Source: Leptospira dzoumogneensis
Lineage (GTDB): Bacteria > Spirochaetota > Leptospiria > Leptospirales > Leptospiraceae
Length of the DNA: 64,000 nt
Assembly: GCF_004770895.1 (NCBI RefSeq)
Contig: NZ_RQHS01000012.1
Span: 1 to 64,000, forward strand
Direction: 5' to 3'
Position numbers and translations under genes: made by a program
In this document: positions 8,503 through 17,126 of the stretch, in pieces
Layout: each line of letters opens with the position of its first letter
Numbering within the stretch: the first letter of the stretch is position 1
Notes under the pieces: model-generated
Told to the model about the DNA's origin: nothing
The model's database searches: none
What the model saw: the letters and a program-made list of their open reading frames with translations, nothing else

Positions 8503-10355
8503 TTCATATGAAAGAGGTCGATAAGGAAAGAATTAAGACAGAACTAGAAAGTTTGCAAAAAATAGCGTTTGAAGGTACCTCAATAAATATTGGCGCAATA
8601 GAGGAAATCTACGATCTATTAAGAAAAATTCCCATAAGTCAAAGAGACCACTTTGAAAAATATTATAACGCTATTAAGAACGACCTCTTCGCGCGTGGCG
8701 CTGATATCAAAGGACTTCCCAATAACTACTTTAGAAAGACTGATTCTTCTACTGAAGAAATTAACAAAAAGGAGAAAATTCAAGACAATATATTTGTTTC
8801 AGAAGTTAAAGAAAACACAATTAACCGGAAGCCTCTAGATTTTTTAAAAGACTTTGTAGAGAAATGTTCAAAGGATTTTAATAATCTTCGAGAATATTAT
8901 ATATTAAAACTTATTTCTGAAGAATATTCAGAGTTTAAAATACTATTTATTCATGACGGAGATAGTTACTTTCAGTCGTTCAAGAAGAAAGTCGAGGTCC
9001 ACTTTGGTAATATTGAAATAGAATCAATTTCTAATTGGAAGGATAGAATTGATAAAGGGGATTATGAGGGGTCAAGTTATATAGTGATCCTCTTTTTATC
9101 GCACAAGAAAGTTGAACTCATAAATGATATTGTGGCCAGTATCAAAAGTGCGATAATGAGTTTTGACACCTTTAGACATGCGAAGCTTCGCTTTAAAGAG
9201 AATTTGCTAAAGCCAGAAATAATTGAGCACAATGATGTGGATGAGTTTATCGATATTTTGAAATGTAATTCTTCCATAATGTTAGTTAATTCAGAATTAT
9301 CTAATGATGAGGTCGGCCTGATAAAAAAGCTCTTTAACTCCGTCGGAGGCGAAAGTTTGGACTATAAGGTAATTAAGTCAGGAAAAAGCGGGGCCAAAGT
9401 TCTTGAAGTTAGGCCGAAGAAGTCATATGCGGAAGATTCGGCAAGACGATACGTTGTAAAGTTCGGAAAACGAGATGAAAGTAAGAAGATATCTATCGAG
9501 TCAGAAAGATTTGCTAAGCATGTTGAACATTATAGCTTAAAAAATGAATTAACTCAACATTATGATAAAAATACCAATTATGAAGGCATAAAATATACTT
9601 ACGCATCTAGTGATAACATTCAAGAATCGATTTCATTTTCCGAAATAATTTCGGATGATAAGAATTCCTACTTTGCAGAACTTAACAAAATTACAGAAGA
9701 ATTATTCGAATCTAAACTATTTGAAATATGGCAAGAATCTGTAGAAGAGGCTAAATTTAAGATAAAAGATGTATATAGTGAATATATAAAAATAGAAAAG
9801 TTATACTCTCAGGTAAGAAAAATTAAGAACTTAGATAATTTAGACAAAGACACCTTTATTAATATTTTCGATAAGATTTACAATTTGGAAATAGATTTGA
9901 AAACGAAAGTTTGTCACGGTGATTTACATACAGAAAATTTTTTTAAAGATGGAGAGGGGATCTATTTAATAGATTTCGGTTTTACGGACAGAAGGCATGC
10001 ATTAATTGATCACGTTTCTTTAGAATGTTCGATTAAATTTAGACATATACCTCGATATATTGATCTCAATGTTTTGGAGACATGTGAGCGAGAACTTTTA
10101 AATGATTCTTCTTTTAACAGTGCAGCGCCCTTCTCTTCGGTTAGAAAAGATTTACAAGTATATTTTAGTTTGATCAAGACCATTAGGAGTAAGTCATTTA
10201 ATTTGATGAAGAATAATTCGACATATTTAGAATACTTTGTTTCACTGTTTATTATTACCAGTCGGCAGATTCAATACGACGATTTAAATCAGTTATATGC
10301 TTTGAAATCCGCCGAGATAATAGGAAATCATATTTTGGAAATTCTGAGTAAATAG
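8499..10355 (+). CDS. Receiver-like/APH-like kinase fusion protein (cassette 8, gene 2)
   Basis: 618 residues. An N-terminal helical part (1-120) is followed by an alpha/beta segment (about 145-240, FKILFIHDGDSYFQSF...SSYIVILFLS) that resembles a receiver fold. Then comes a kinase-like N-lobe (KSGKSGAKVLEV...YVVKF). The catalytic loop HGDLHTEN has H473 and D475, and the IDFG motif has D492, so phosphotransferase residues look intact. It resembles the kinase-like domains called TCAD9 in NTP-dependent conflict systems; that match is from memory. Coupled to the ATPase by a 4-bp overlap. Confidence 0.8.
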   Translation: MIHMKEVDKERIKTELESLQKIAFEGTSINIGAIEEIYDLLRKIPISQRDHFEKYYNAIKNDLFARGADIKGLPNNYFRKTDSSTEEINKKEKIQDNIFVSEVKENTINRKPLDFLKDFVEKCSKDFNNLREYYILKLISEEYSEFKILFIHDGDSYFQSFKKKVEVHFGNIEIESISNWKDRIDKGDYEGSSYIVILFLSHKKVELINDIVASIKSAIMSFDTFRHAKLRFKENLLKPEIIEHNDVDEFIDILKCNSSIMLVNSELSNDEVGLIKKLFNSVGGESLDYKVIKSGKSGAKVLEVRPKKSYAEDSARRYVVKFGKRDESKKISIESERFAKHVEHYSLKNELTQHYDKNTNYEGIKYTYASSDNIQESISFSEIISDDKNSYFAELNKITEELFESKLFEIWQESVEEAKFKIKDVYSEYIKIEKLYSQVRKIKNLDNLDKDTFINIFDKIYNLEIDLKTKVCHGDLHTENFFKDGEGIYLIDFGFTDRRHALIDHVSLECSIKFRHIPRYIDLNVLETCERELLNDSSFNSAAPFSSVRKDLQVYFSLIKTIRSKSFNLMKNNSTYLEYFVSLFIITSRQIQYDDLNQLYALKSAEIIGNHILEILSK

Positions 10356-10458
10356 TAATGAAACTATTTAAATCAATTGAAACGGTTCATTACGAGCCGA
10401 TGTTGCCCGAACGCTTCGCGATCGGGACGCTAAACCCTTAGTAATCTCGCTCCGAATG

Positions 10459-10493
10459 CCCTCGTTAAAACTGCTTCGCAGATTTTACTCGGG
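10459..10493. terminator. Hairpin between convergent genes in cassette 8
   Basis: AAAACTGC-TTC-GCAG-A-TTTT forms the core (about 10467-10483) and the outer CCC/GGG can extend it. It sits between the kinase stop (10355, + strand) and the XRE stop (10495, - strand). T-runs lie within the stem, so termination is plausible, mainly for the - strand gene. Confidence 0.5.
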
Positions 10494-10494
10494 C

Positions 10495-10770
10495 TTAATC
10501 TATCTGTTCAACAAGATCACTTTTGATAAAGGCTGAATAGAAATAGATAGTTGGCTTTCCATAAAGCTTATATAAAACTAAAAACTCATCCATAAATAAT
10601 CGCCTTTGTCCTAATTCAATTTTAGAAATATGACTTCGACTTCGTTTTAATTTCTTAGCTACTTCAGCTTGAGTAAGCCCAGCTTCCTTCCTTGCGGCTT
10701 TCAAAGCTCGATAAAAGAATTCTTTGTCTTTCTTTGAGACTTTCCATTGCGGAAGGGCACTAGCAAACAT
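10495..10770 (-). CDS. XRE-family transcriptional regulator (cassette 8, gene 3)
   Basis: 91 residues from the ATG at 10770, which has GAGG five bases upstream; the frame is also open to an ATG at 10854. The helix-turn-helix reads AARKEAGLTQAEVAKKLKRS followed by ISKIELGQR. The tail LYKLYGKPTIYFYSAF closely resembles the chromosomal regulator at 42542-42772. It is divergent from the next gene across about 175 bp, suggesting control of the cassette. Confidence 0.8.
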   Translation of the reverse strand: MFASALPQWKVSKKDKEFFYRALKAARKEAGLTQAEVAKKLKRSRSHISKIELGQRRLFMDEFLVLYKLYGKPTIYFYSAFIKSDLVEQID

Positions 10771-10890
10771 TGTGACCTCGGAATTTGCTAGCTTTTGGGC
10801 ATTCGAAGGTCTTAGAATCGGTCTTTTTCTGCTTTGCGTATGAGGTGATGCCATAGAAACTAATTCTGCGCCCGTTTATCGGTAAATACA

Positions 10891-10919
10891 TTGATACACC
10901 ATAAGTGAATTAATGTCAA
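10891..10919 (-). promoter_or_regulatory. Promoter for the leftward XRE gene
   Basis: On the - strand: TTGACA (10919-10914), 17-bp spacer, TATCAA (10896-10891). The region between the divergent regulators is the natural operator site. Confidence 0.55.
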
Positions 10920-10947
10920 CGAAAAATAAATTATTAGTGTATTTTTA

Positions 10948-11361
10948 ATGACCTCAAAGAAAACTGAAAAACTAATTGGAAAGAAGGTACAAACAGTTAT
11001 AGAAGATCATGGTGAAAGCCAGAAAGAAGCAGCTCCTGAGCTAAATATTTCTCCAGCAGGATTGAACAATATTATCCAAGGTAGAGTAGAATCGCTTTCT
11101 CAAGCATTTCTAACTACTTTCAAAGAAAGATATAAGGTAAACCTCGACTGGCTTTTAGATGATTCCAAACCTATTAAACCTGTTCTGTATTCTTCTTCTG
11201 ATGAAGGGCAGGTTTTTCAGATGGATGAGGATAAAGTTTTATTCAGTAAGATCAAAAGCACAAAAGGCGTGAAAGAAATCGTAAAGACACTCTTACAAAT
11301 TTCACCTGATCAGAGAAAGATCATTGCTGATGTAGCTTCTGAATTTGCAAAAAAGAAGTAA
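10948..11361 (+). CDS. Second XRE/CI-like regulator (cassette 8, gene 4)
   Basis: 137 residues. The N-terminal helix-turn-helix is ESQKEAAPELNISPAGLNNIIQGR (about 23-46), followed by YKVNLDWLLDD, the usual end of a CI-type DNA-binding domain. The C-terminal half is an acidic and then helical tail (ISPDQRKIIADVASEF). It is transcribed away from the other XRE gene. No peptidase dyad of LexA/CI type is visible, so it is a short repressor form. Confidence 0.8.
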   Translation: MTSKKTEKLIGKKVQTVIEDHGESQKEAAPELNISPAGLNNIIQGRVESLSQAFLTTFKERYKVNLDWLLDDSKPIKPVLYSSSDEGQVFQMDEDKVLFSKIKSTKGVKEIVKTLLQISPDQRKIIADVASEFAKKK

Positions 11362-11398
11362 TCTTTCAAATCTTAAATAACAATTCTATTGGCATTCC

Positions 11399-11435
11399 CT
11401 AACCGGCTACGCCTTCCGTGGCTTCGCTCGGTTAG
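11399..11435. repeat. Short attC-like palindrome abutting attC 9
   Basis: CTAACCG (11399-11405) pairs with CGGTTAG (11429-11435). The centre holds GCC-TTCCGT-GGC (11411-11422), an NTCCNT-loop hairpin. Outer CCCTAA/TTAGGGG can also pair. It looks like a stripped-down attC arm but lacks L boxes. Confidence 0.4.
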
Positions 11436-11456
11436 ACATTAGGGGCGCGGCACAGC

Positions 11457-11629
11457 AGATAACTTCGGCTTATCGCTTCGCTTCGGGGTTCACTTCGTTC
11501 ACCCTTGCTCGGGCTTCGCCACATTGGTCTCCGGCACGCTTATTTGCAAAAGCAAAAAGCGCGCCGACGGTAACGCCTGCATAGCAGGCTCACCTACGAC
11601 CAACGTCGATAAGCCTTGGGTCGTTATGC
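11457..11629 (+). repeat. attC site 9
   Basis: R'' AGATAAC (11457-11463) is the exact partner of the GTTATCT box opening cassette 8, which makes 6506-11623 one 5.1-kb cassette. R' GTTATGC is at 11623-11629. Inner boxes GGCTTATCG / CGATAAGCC pair perfectly with no extra base, unlike most sites here. 173 bp long. Confidence 0.9.
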
Positions 11630-11654
11630 GTCATTTTTATAAGTCATTTGCAAA

Positions 11655-12746
11655 ATGAATAACTTAAATTTTCTAACAATATTATATACGATTGGAATAG
11701 TTTTAATAATAACAATTCCAATCGTATATCTGTTCTTTAGGTTGATGTATTCACAGTTTTCAAGCGCAATAATTGCAGAAGTTCTTAAGGATCAATCACA
11801 TCGACAGTTGAGCGACGATCTTAAAAATAGTATTTTAGATAATGAAAAAACAATTTCGGAACTAAATTATTCCTATGATCAAGTATCAAGCATCGTGCAA
11901 AATGAATATGAGAGATACATCCAGCAATATAAAATCAATAAGAATGCAAGATTACTTCTGGGTTATTATCAGATTATGTTCATGCATTTTTTTAGGATAG
12001 TTACTCTATTCAATAGAACGAAAAATAGATTTAGAAGAGCCGAAAATATTAAGTTCGAAGAAGTAAATGATGGCATATCCTTAATCTTGAAAGAACTCAA
12101 ACTCGATTTTCCTCATTTTATGAGGACAATAAGATCAGTTCGTCGATATGACCGGTCTATAAGGGGCAGTGATACAACCTTCGAGAATATACTTGTTGAA
12201 AAACTCTATTTAGATACTTATACAAACCTTGAAGTGTATTTGCAAAATATCGCATCAATATTACTCAGTTGCTTCCCAGTATATTTGACTAAAACTGAGT
12301 TAAAGCTAAAAGTAGAGAATGTATTTCGCGATGATGTTGAAAATATTCAAGATCTAAAAAGCTTCATTATCCAAGAAGAAATATCTTCGATTTTTCATTC
12401 CAAAAATATTGCAGATGTCGTTCTTCTGCTTTTGAAGAAGTTTAAGATTGATTTTCAAAATGAATACGGGAACAGTTTAAATGAATTGTTCTTTTACTCA
12501 AAGATTAGAAATCATATAATTCATTCTACTGGTCTTATTAATAAAAAGTTTTTAGCTGATTTAAGCTCTAGAAAAATTGATCATGAATTAGCGGAAGGTG
12601 AAAACTTGAAGACTATTTTAAAATCAAAAATCGAAGTCTTTGCAGATGTTTCGCATCATATAATGCGAACTACAAATTCGTTAGTTTATAAAGATCTTCA
12701 TAGAATGTATAACCATAATCGATCAAATAATAAAAACGACGCATAA
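11655..12746 (+). CDS. Membrane-anchored protein with a HEPN-type RNHIIH motif (cassette 9)
   Basis: 363 residues. One N-terminal transmembrane helix (about 7-30) is followed by a long helical cytoplasmic part. SKIRNHIIHSTG contains R285-N-x3-H290, the Rx4-6H motif of HEPN ribonucleases, preceded by helices and followed by more helix. This layout recalls membrane-tethered abortive-infection effectors, which is inference. The TAA stop lies inside the R'' box of attC 10, so gene and recombination site overlap. Start is 25 bp after attC 9. Confidence 0.7.
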   Translation: MNNLNFLTILYTIGIVLIITIPIVYLFFRLMYSQFSSAIIAEVLKDQSHRQLSDDLKNSILDNEKTISELNYSYDQVSSIVQNEYERYIQQYKINKNARLLLGYYQIMFMHFFRIVTLFNRTKNRFRRAENIKFEEVNDGISLILKELKLDFPHFMRTIRSVRRYDRSIRGSDTTFENILVEKLYLDTYTNLEVYLQNIASILLSCFPVYLTKTELKLKVENVFRDDVENIQDLKSFIIQEEISSIFHSKNIADVVLLLLKKFKIDFQNEYGNSLNELFFYSKIRNHIIHSTGLINKKFLADLSSRKIDHELAEGENLKTILKSKIEVFADVSHHIMRTTNSLVYKDLHRMYNHNRSNNKNDA

Positions 12747-12882
12747 CTGTCGGTGCTTCCACTCCGCTCGTGGATCGCTAACGCGACCACTCGCTCGGGC
12801 TACGCCACATTCGCGTCCGTCACTGCACTTGCTTGAGCAAGTTCGTGCCGTTGCGAACGTCGGAACACCTTGGTCGTTATGC
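12741..12882 (+). repeat. attC site 10
   Basis: R'' GCATAAC (12741-12747) matches the GTTATGC start of cassette 9 and contains the stop codon of the preceding gene. R' GTTATGC is at 12876-12882. Type A. Confidence 0.92.
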
Positions 12883-12937
12883 GACAGTCCAAAAATCGAC
12901 AGGAAACGTTAAATATATAGGGCAAGATGTAAAAAGT

Positions 12938-13741
12938 ATGATTAGATTATTTATTAGTATAGTTGCTTTCATATCGACGATTAGTTGTTCTCAAGAAAAT
13001 GAAAAATTTGACTCAATTTTCAAATTGATCCTGTCTGATAAAGTAATTTCAGAAAGTGACTTATCGAGCTACACGAAATCTTCTGATCTTCGAATAATTA
13101 GAAATTCAATTTTTGCAAAACATGGCTATATATTTAAGTCTGATGAACTCAAAGATTTTTTTGCAAAGAAATCGTGGTATAAAGTTAGATTTCATAATGT
13201 GGATAACTTGCTATCTCAAAACGATAAGAGAAACATAGAGTTAATTTCCTATAAAGAATCAAATTCGGAGATTCAAGAATTTATAGCAGTTGATGCTGAC
13301 GTTAAACCTTCCCAAAAAGATGAAATGTACTTCGGATTTTGGCATGACTCTCCTGTTGTCGCTTCGGGTTGGGGCGATACGCTATCGTTGTTTCCAAATG
13401 GAAAGATAATTACTAGATTTAATACGATGGATTGTGCAAAACGAGTGATGGCATATGCCGGGTCGTGGGTAATCGAAAAAAATATTCTTATCATAAGGTA
13501 TTCTCTCAAACAACATATTGAAGGCGGAGAATTCGAAACTGCTTCTGGCTCTTGCGGTTCTGATAAAGAGTTGGTCAATGGACAAGTTAAAGTATTAAAA
13601 TTAAGTCCTAGCATGAAAGTTGAATATAAAGTATCTAGTGTGTCAATTGATAATAATGATTATTCCCTTCAGGGTTTGCCGGTCATTTCTGTTGAAGATG
13701 CGAGATATTGGAAATTGAATGACAATCCGAATTATTACTAA
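12938..13741 (+). CDS. YARHG-domain lipoprotein (cassette 10)
   Basis: 267 residues from the ATG at 12938; the longer open frame starts in attC sequence. The signal peptide ends in a lipobox ISTISC (Cys at about 18). Residues ~50-110 form a YARHG domain: RIIRNSIFAKHGYIFKS...FFAKKSWYKVRF. The C-terminal part contains NGKIITRFN and GSWVIEKNILII strand patterns. YARHG domains are predicted extracellular peptidoglycan- or substrate-associated modules. Function unknown. Confidence 0.8.
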   Translation: MIRLFISIVAFISTISCSQENEKFDSIFKLILSDKVISESDLSSYTKSSDLRIIRNSIFAKHGYIFKSDELKDFFAKKSWYKVRFHNVDNLLSQNDKRNIELISYKESNSEIQEFIAVDADVKPSQKDEMYFGFWHDSPVVASGWGDTLSLFPNGKIITRFNTMDCAKRVMAYAGSWVIEKNILIIRYSLKQHIEGGEFETASGSCGSDKELVNGQVKVLKLSPSMKVEYKVSSVSIDNNDYSLQGLPVISVEDARYWKLNDNPNYY

Positions 13742-13757
13742 ATAACTTTGGACCGTC

Positions 13758-13899
13758 GCATAACTGTCGGTGCTTCCGCTCCGCTCGTGGATCGCTACGC
13801 GACCACTCGCTCGGGCTTCGCCACATTTGCTTCTGTCACTCGCCTTGCAGTGGCAAGTCTCGCGCCATCGCAAACGTCGGAACACCTTGGTCGTTAAGC
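13758..13899 (+). repeat. attC site 11
   Basis: R'' GCATAAC (13758-13764) matches the GTTATGC start of cassette 10. R' GTTAAGC is at 13893-13899. Type A. Confidence 0.92.
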
Positions 13900-13933
13900 G
13901 AAAGCGTCATTAAACTTATTTAAAGTATAAAAT

Positions 13934-14785
13934 ATGAGCACAACACAATATTTTTATATCGATCCGAAAGTGTTTTTAAATCTCCCAGGGTTGTTCGCCT
14001 CAAAAAGAAGTGGTGTTCAGCTTGTTTTTAATGAACCTGCTTATGGATATGTTCGTTATTTGGAATTGGAAGGCTATATTCCTTCAGGATTTTCGAATTT
14101 TATTCAGAAATCAATTCAAGATAGAATCATAATCTATACTGATGACATATTGAATCTGCGACCGTATTCCGACTCGGAATATATTCAATTTTTTCCCTTG
14201 TCGATTGCTAAATCAAAAAGCAATTATCCTGGCATTACGCTGGTTACAGACGATTCGATATTCAATGACCATCTACCGCTGTATAATATAAAGACAATCG
14301 GGTCAAAGGAGTTTAGTAAGAAATTTCTAGACAACGAAATTGAAGGACCAAGAAATAATGAAAAAGAAAGTATCGATTTATCAAGGAAAAAATCGATCGG
14401 TTCAAAGTTAACTTTTCTATATGGGTTATTGGTAGGAATATTTTTTGGATTTTCTATGTTCATTTATCATTGGATTATCCTTAATGTAAATAGGATTGTT
14501 CTGATATTATGCGCATTGTTACTTTCATATTTAATGTTCGTCTTAAGAGATCGCAAAAGAAGGGCTTACGGTGTTGCTGAAGTAGTCGTTGGTTTTTCGA
14601 CGATTCTCACTTCCTTTCAATCTATATCGGATATTAATGCATCTACAAGTTCAGTTTTATCTGCGTTAGCAGGAATTTATGTCATAATACGAGGACTTGA
14701 CAATATTGATGGAACAATGAAATATTCGAGTCTAAATTCGTTTTGGAATTGTTTCTTTTTCCGAAAGAAAAAAGTGCAAGAATGA
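13934..14785 (+). CDS. Membrane protein with N-terminal PIN-like domain (cassette 11)
   Basis: 283 residues. The first ~135 residues look like a PIN nuclease fold: YFYIDPKVFL at the start with an early Asp, and GITLVTDDSIFNDHLPLYNIKTIGSKEFS with the late acidic pair. Three hydrophobic segments follow (about 162-182, 186-205, 235-258). The PIN call rests on pattern only. A PIN domain attached to membrane helices would fit an effector. ATG is 34 bp after the attC. Confidence 0.7.
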   Translation: MSTTQYFYIDPKVFLNLPGLFASKRSGVQLVFNEPAYGYVRYLELEGYIPSGFSNFIQKSIQDRIIIYTDDILNLRPYSDSEYIQFFPLSIAKSKSNYPGITLVTDDSIFNDHLPLYNIKTIGSKEFSKKFLDNEIEGPRNNEKESIDLSRKKSIGSKLTFLYGLLVGIFFGFSMFIYHWIILNVNRIVLILCALLLSYLMFVLRDRKRRAYGVAEVVVGFSTILTSFQSISDINASTSSVLSALAGIYVIIRGLDNIDGTMKYSSLNSFWNCFFFRKKKVQE

Positions 14786-14792
14786 CGCCATC

Positions 14793-14949
14793 GCTTAACT
14801 GACGGCTCTGACGCTTCGCTTCGAGATTGCTGCGCAACTCTCGCTCAGCCTTCGGCAAATCGCCTCGGTAACTCAAATTGCAGAGCAATTTTCGTTCCCG
14901 TCTTCACTTCGCTCAGCACGGCGACTTCGTCAAGCCTTGGTCGTTATGC
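14793..14949 (+). repeat. attC site 12
   Basis: R'' GCTTAAC (14793-14799) is the exact partner of the GTTAAGC start of cassette 11. R' GTTATGC is at 14943-14949. Type B inner boxes: GGCTCTGACG and CGTCAAGCC, with one extra C in the left box. Confidence 0.92.
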
Positions 14950-14999
14950 GCAATGCGGCTACGAAGGACTTGACGCTTTAACAATACTCATCTGATACT

Positions 15000-15429
15000 A
15001 TGCAATTTATAAGGTGGCAATCTGAGATGCAGTTAGTAAAGATTCTATTGAGTACTTTGGCCTACTTTGTTTCAAGCTTTCTCATACAGGGGGTTCTTGC
15101 TGCTATAATTGCTTCAGATTATTTTAGTAATATCCCAGTATTCCGGATTGAGCCAATATTTTTATTTGAGTATGGGCTCTACTTTTCTAAGCGGAATTGG
15201 TTTCACTGCTCTTTTCCCAATCACCCATTTTACAGGTTCATGGGTGATTAAGGGACTAAAATATGGACTTCTTACTGCTCTTATTATAGTTCCATTTATT
15301 GCGTTCGATTTGCCTGGTCGTTTTGCAATACCAAGCACTGAAAAATGGATTCTTATTCAGGGTTTATTAGGCCTAACACATTCCTGTGTCGCAGGAGTTT
15401 TAACCAGCTTGGTTTATAGAAATAATTGA
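15000..15429 (+). pseudogene. Frameshifted small membrane protein (cassette 12)
   Basis: Two overlapping frames make up one apparent protein. The first (from 15000) gives MQFIRW...SSFLIQGVLAAIIASDYF and runs to 15251. The second (to 15429) supplies MGSTFLSGIGFTALFPITHF...GVLTSLVYRNN. The switch lies near 15160-15180, consistent with a single-base indel. The joined product would be about 140 residues with four membrane segments. It could also be a sequencing error. Family not recognised. Confidence 0.6.
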
Positions 15430-15470
15430 ATGGATGGTTAGTATCGGCTCCATATAGCGAGCCGCACTTC

Positions 15471-15612
15471 GCATAACTGTCGGTGCTTCCGCTCCGCTCG
15501 TGGATCGCTAACGCGACCACTCGCTCGGGCTACGCCACATTCGCGTCCGTCACTGCACTTGCTTGCGCAAGTTCGTGCCGTTGCGAACGTCGGAACACCT
15601 TGGTCGTTATAC
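15471..15612 (+). repeat. attC site 13
   Basis: R'' GCATAAC (15471-15477) matches the GTTATGC start of cassette 12. R' GTTATAC is at 15606-15612. Type A. Confidence 0.92.
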
Positions 15613-15639
15613 GCCATAAACAAAATATTTATTAGAGTG

Positions 15640-16377
15640 ATGGAAGGACTCGTTTTGAAGAGCAGAGAAAAAATTATAGAAGAAATCAACAATTTAACTA
15701 TTACTGCTGCAGAAATAGAAGAATTAATCGAAATAGAAAATACAAAATTCATTTTTGCATATCAAACTTGGTATTCCTCGGCTCTAAAAGTAGTAGAGTT
15801 ACTTGCACCCGATAGATACGATGAATTCAGATCTTATTATGAAATAGATCCGAATAGAAAGACATTTGGTTACGGCACTTATGTAATTCAAGATTTCATT
15901 AAAAATATCGTACCTGCAAAGATAGCAAATTTTGATTTCATCTTGCGAACAAAAAATAATTTTAATAATCAACATGCAATACTTCTATCTATCAAAAAAA
16001 GAGCAAATTCTATTATAGATAATATTAATTTAGCTCTCTTAAGTGAGTTACAAGATGAGGAATTAGAAAATGCCAGAAAAATATTACTGGTAAGTCCTAG
16101 GGCAGCAGGGGCATTAGCTGGAGTAATAATAGAATATCATCTACAAAAAGTTACAGAAAAAAATAATATCGAAATTAAGAAGAAAAATCCAACCATAAGT
16201 GACTTAAACGATCCTTTAAAAAATCAAGGTATTTATGATACCGCGTCGTGGAGAAAAATTTCATATCTTGCCGATATAAGAAATCTTTGCTCACATAAAA
16301 AGGAAATTGAGCCTACGAAAGAACAAGTTGGAGAACTCATTGATGGTGCAAATTGGCTAATAAAAAACATTCAATAA
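15640..16377 (+). CDS. HEPN-like (DUF4145-like) protein (cassette 13)
   Basis: 245 residues from the ATG at 15640; the frame is open into attC 13 upstream, which I reject. Soluble and helical. The C-terminal region SPRAAGALAGVIIEYHLQ...KISYLADIRNLCSHKKEIEPT carries R214-N-x3-H219, the HEPN Rx4-6H motif, in the arrangement typical of DUF4145/HEPN families linked to abortive infection. RNase activity is inferred from the motif only. Confidence 0.75.
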   Translation: MEGLVLKSREKIIEEINNLTITAAEIEELIEIENTKFIFAYQTWYSSALKVVELLAPDRYDEFRSYYEIDPNRKTFGYGTYVIQDFIKNIVPAKIANFDFILRTKNNFNNQHAILLSIKKRANSIIDNINLALLSELQDEELENARKILLVSPRAAGALAGVIIEYHLQKVTEKNNIEIKKKNPTISDLNDPLKNQGIYDTASWRKISYLADIRNLCSHKKEIEPTKEQVGELIDGANWLIKNIQ

Positions 16378-16390
16378 GTTTGTTTACGGC

Positions 16391-16542
16391 GTATAACTAT
16401 CGGCTCTGACGCTGCGCTACGGGATGCTTCGCACCCTTGCTTGGCCTCCGGCACATTTCGCTTTGTCACTCGCCTTGCAGGAGCAAGTCTCGCGCCAAGT
16501 GCTTCGCACTCGCGAAACGTCGTCAAGCCTTGGTCGTTAGAC
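16391..16542 (+). repeat. attC site 14
   Basis: R'' GTATAAC (16391-16397) matches the GTTATAC start of cassette 13. R' GTTAGAC is at 16536-16542. Type B (GGCTCTGACG / CGTCAAGCC). Confidence 0.92.
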
Positions 16543-16576
16543 GCCATATTCTTCAATAAAATCTATTAAGGGAAAA

Positions 16577-17116
16577 ATGCTCAAAATGGAAAACGCGTTT
16601 AATAAATGGGATTTAAACATTTACCTAACTTATATGAGAAGTGATTCAGCCTCTTCGGATGCTTCAATAGTCGCCAATTTATTTCTTGTATTATCTAGTA
16701 TACTTTATGCTACCACTCTGAATTCACTTGGAAGATATAAATTGTTCGAAACTCATCGAATTTTTTCTCTAAATTTTTCAGGTAAATCGTTCTTAAGATT
16801 TTTAGTAGGAAATATTATGAATTTTGTAGGAATTGTAGTCCTGATTACAGGGTTATTATTTTTCTTAAAATTGAAAACATCTTTTGGAAATCTTTTCGCA
16901 GCGTGCATATGGGCGTTCTCTATTTTTTCTATTCCGAGGTTTATTCACGCTATTTGCGCTACGTCTTTATTAAACACTTTCTATGGCGAGACTTTAGCTC
17001 AAGAAGTGAGACGGAGATATGATAGACAACATTCTGGTACTTTCTTATCTCATTTTATACCAGCCTTTCTGTATTTACCTGGTCTTCCTCTTCTCTCAAT
17101 ACTCATTTCAAGTTAA
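16577..17116 (+). CDS. Multi-pass membrane protein (cassette 14)
   Basis: 179 residues with four likely membrane segments (about 30-48, 75-100, 108-128, 158-177). No family recognised. Start at 16577 is 34 bp after attC 14; a second in-frame ATG (MENAFNKW) is three codons in. Cassette of unknown function. Confidence 0.65.
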   Translation: MLKMENAFNKWDLNIYLTYMRSDSASSDASIVANLFLVLSSILYATTLNSLGRYKLFETHRIFSLNFSGKSFLRFLVGNIMNFVGIVVLITGLLFFLKLKTSFGNLFAACIWAFSIFSIPRFIHAICATSLLNTFYGETLAQEVRRRYDRQHSGTFLSHFIPAFLYLPGLPLLSILISS

Positions 17117-17126
17117 AGAATACGGC

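Noticed and set aside
6610..10355. Calling the ATPase-kinase pair a known named defence system
   Set aside because: I could not match the gene order to a named system from sequence alone, so the claim is limited to a candidate.
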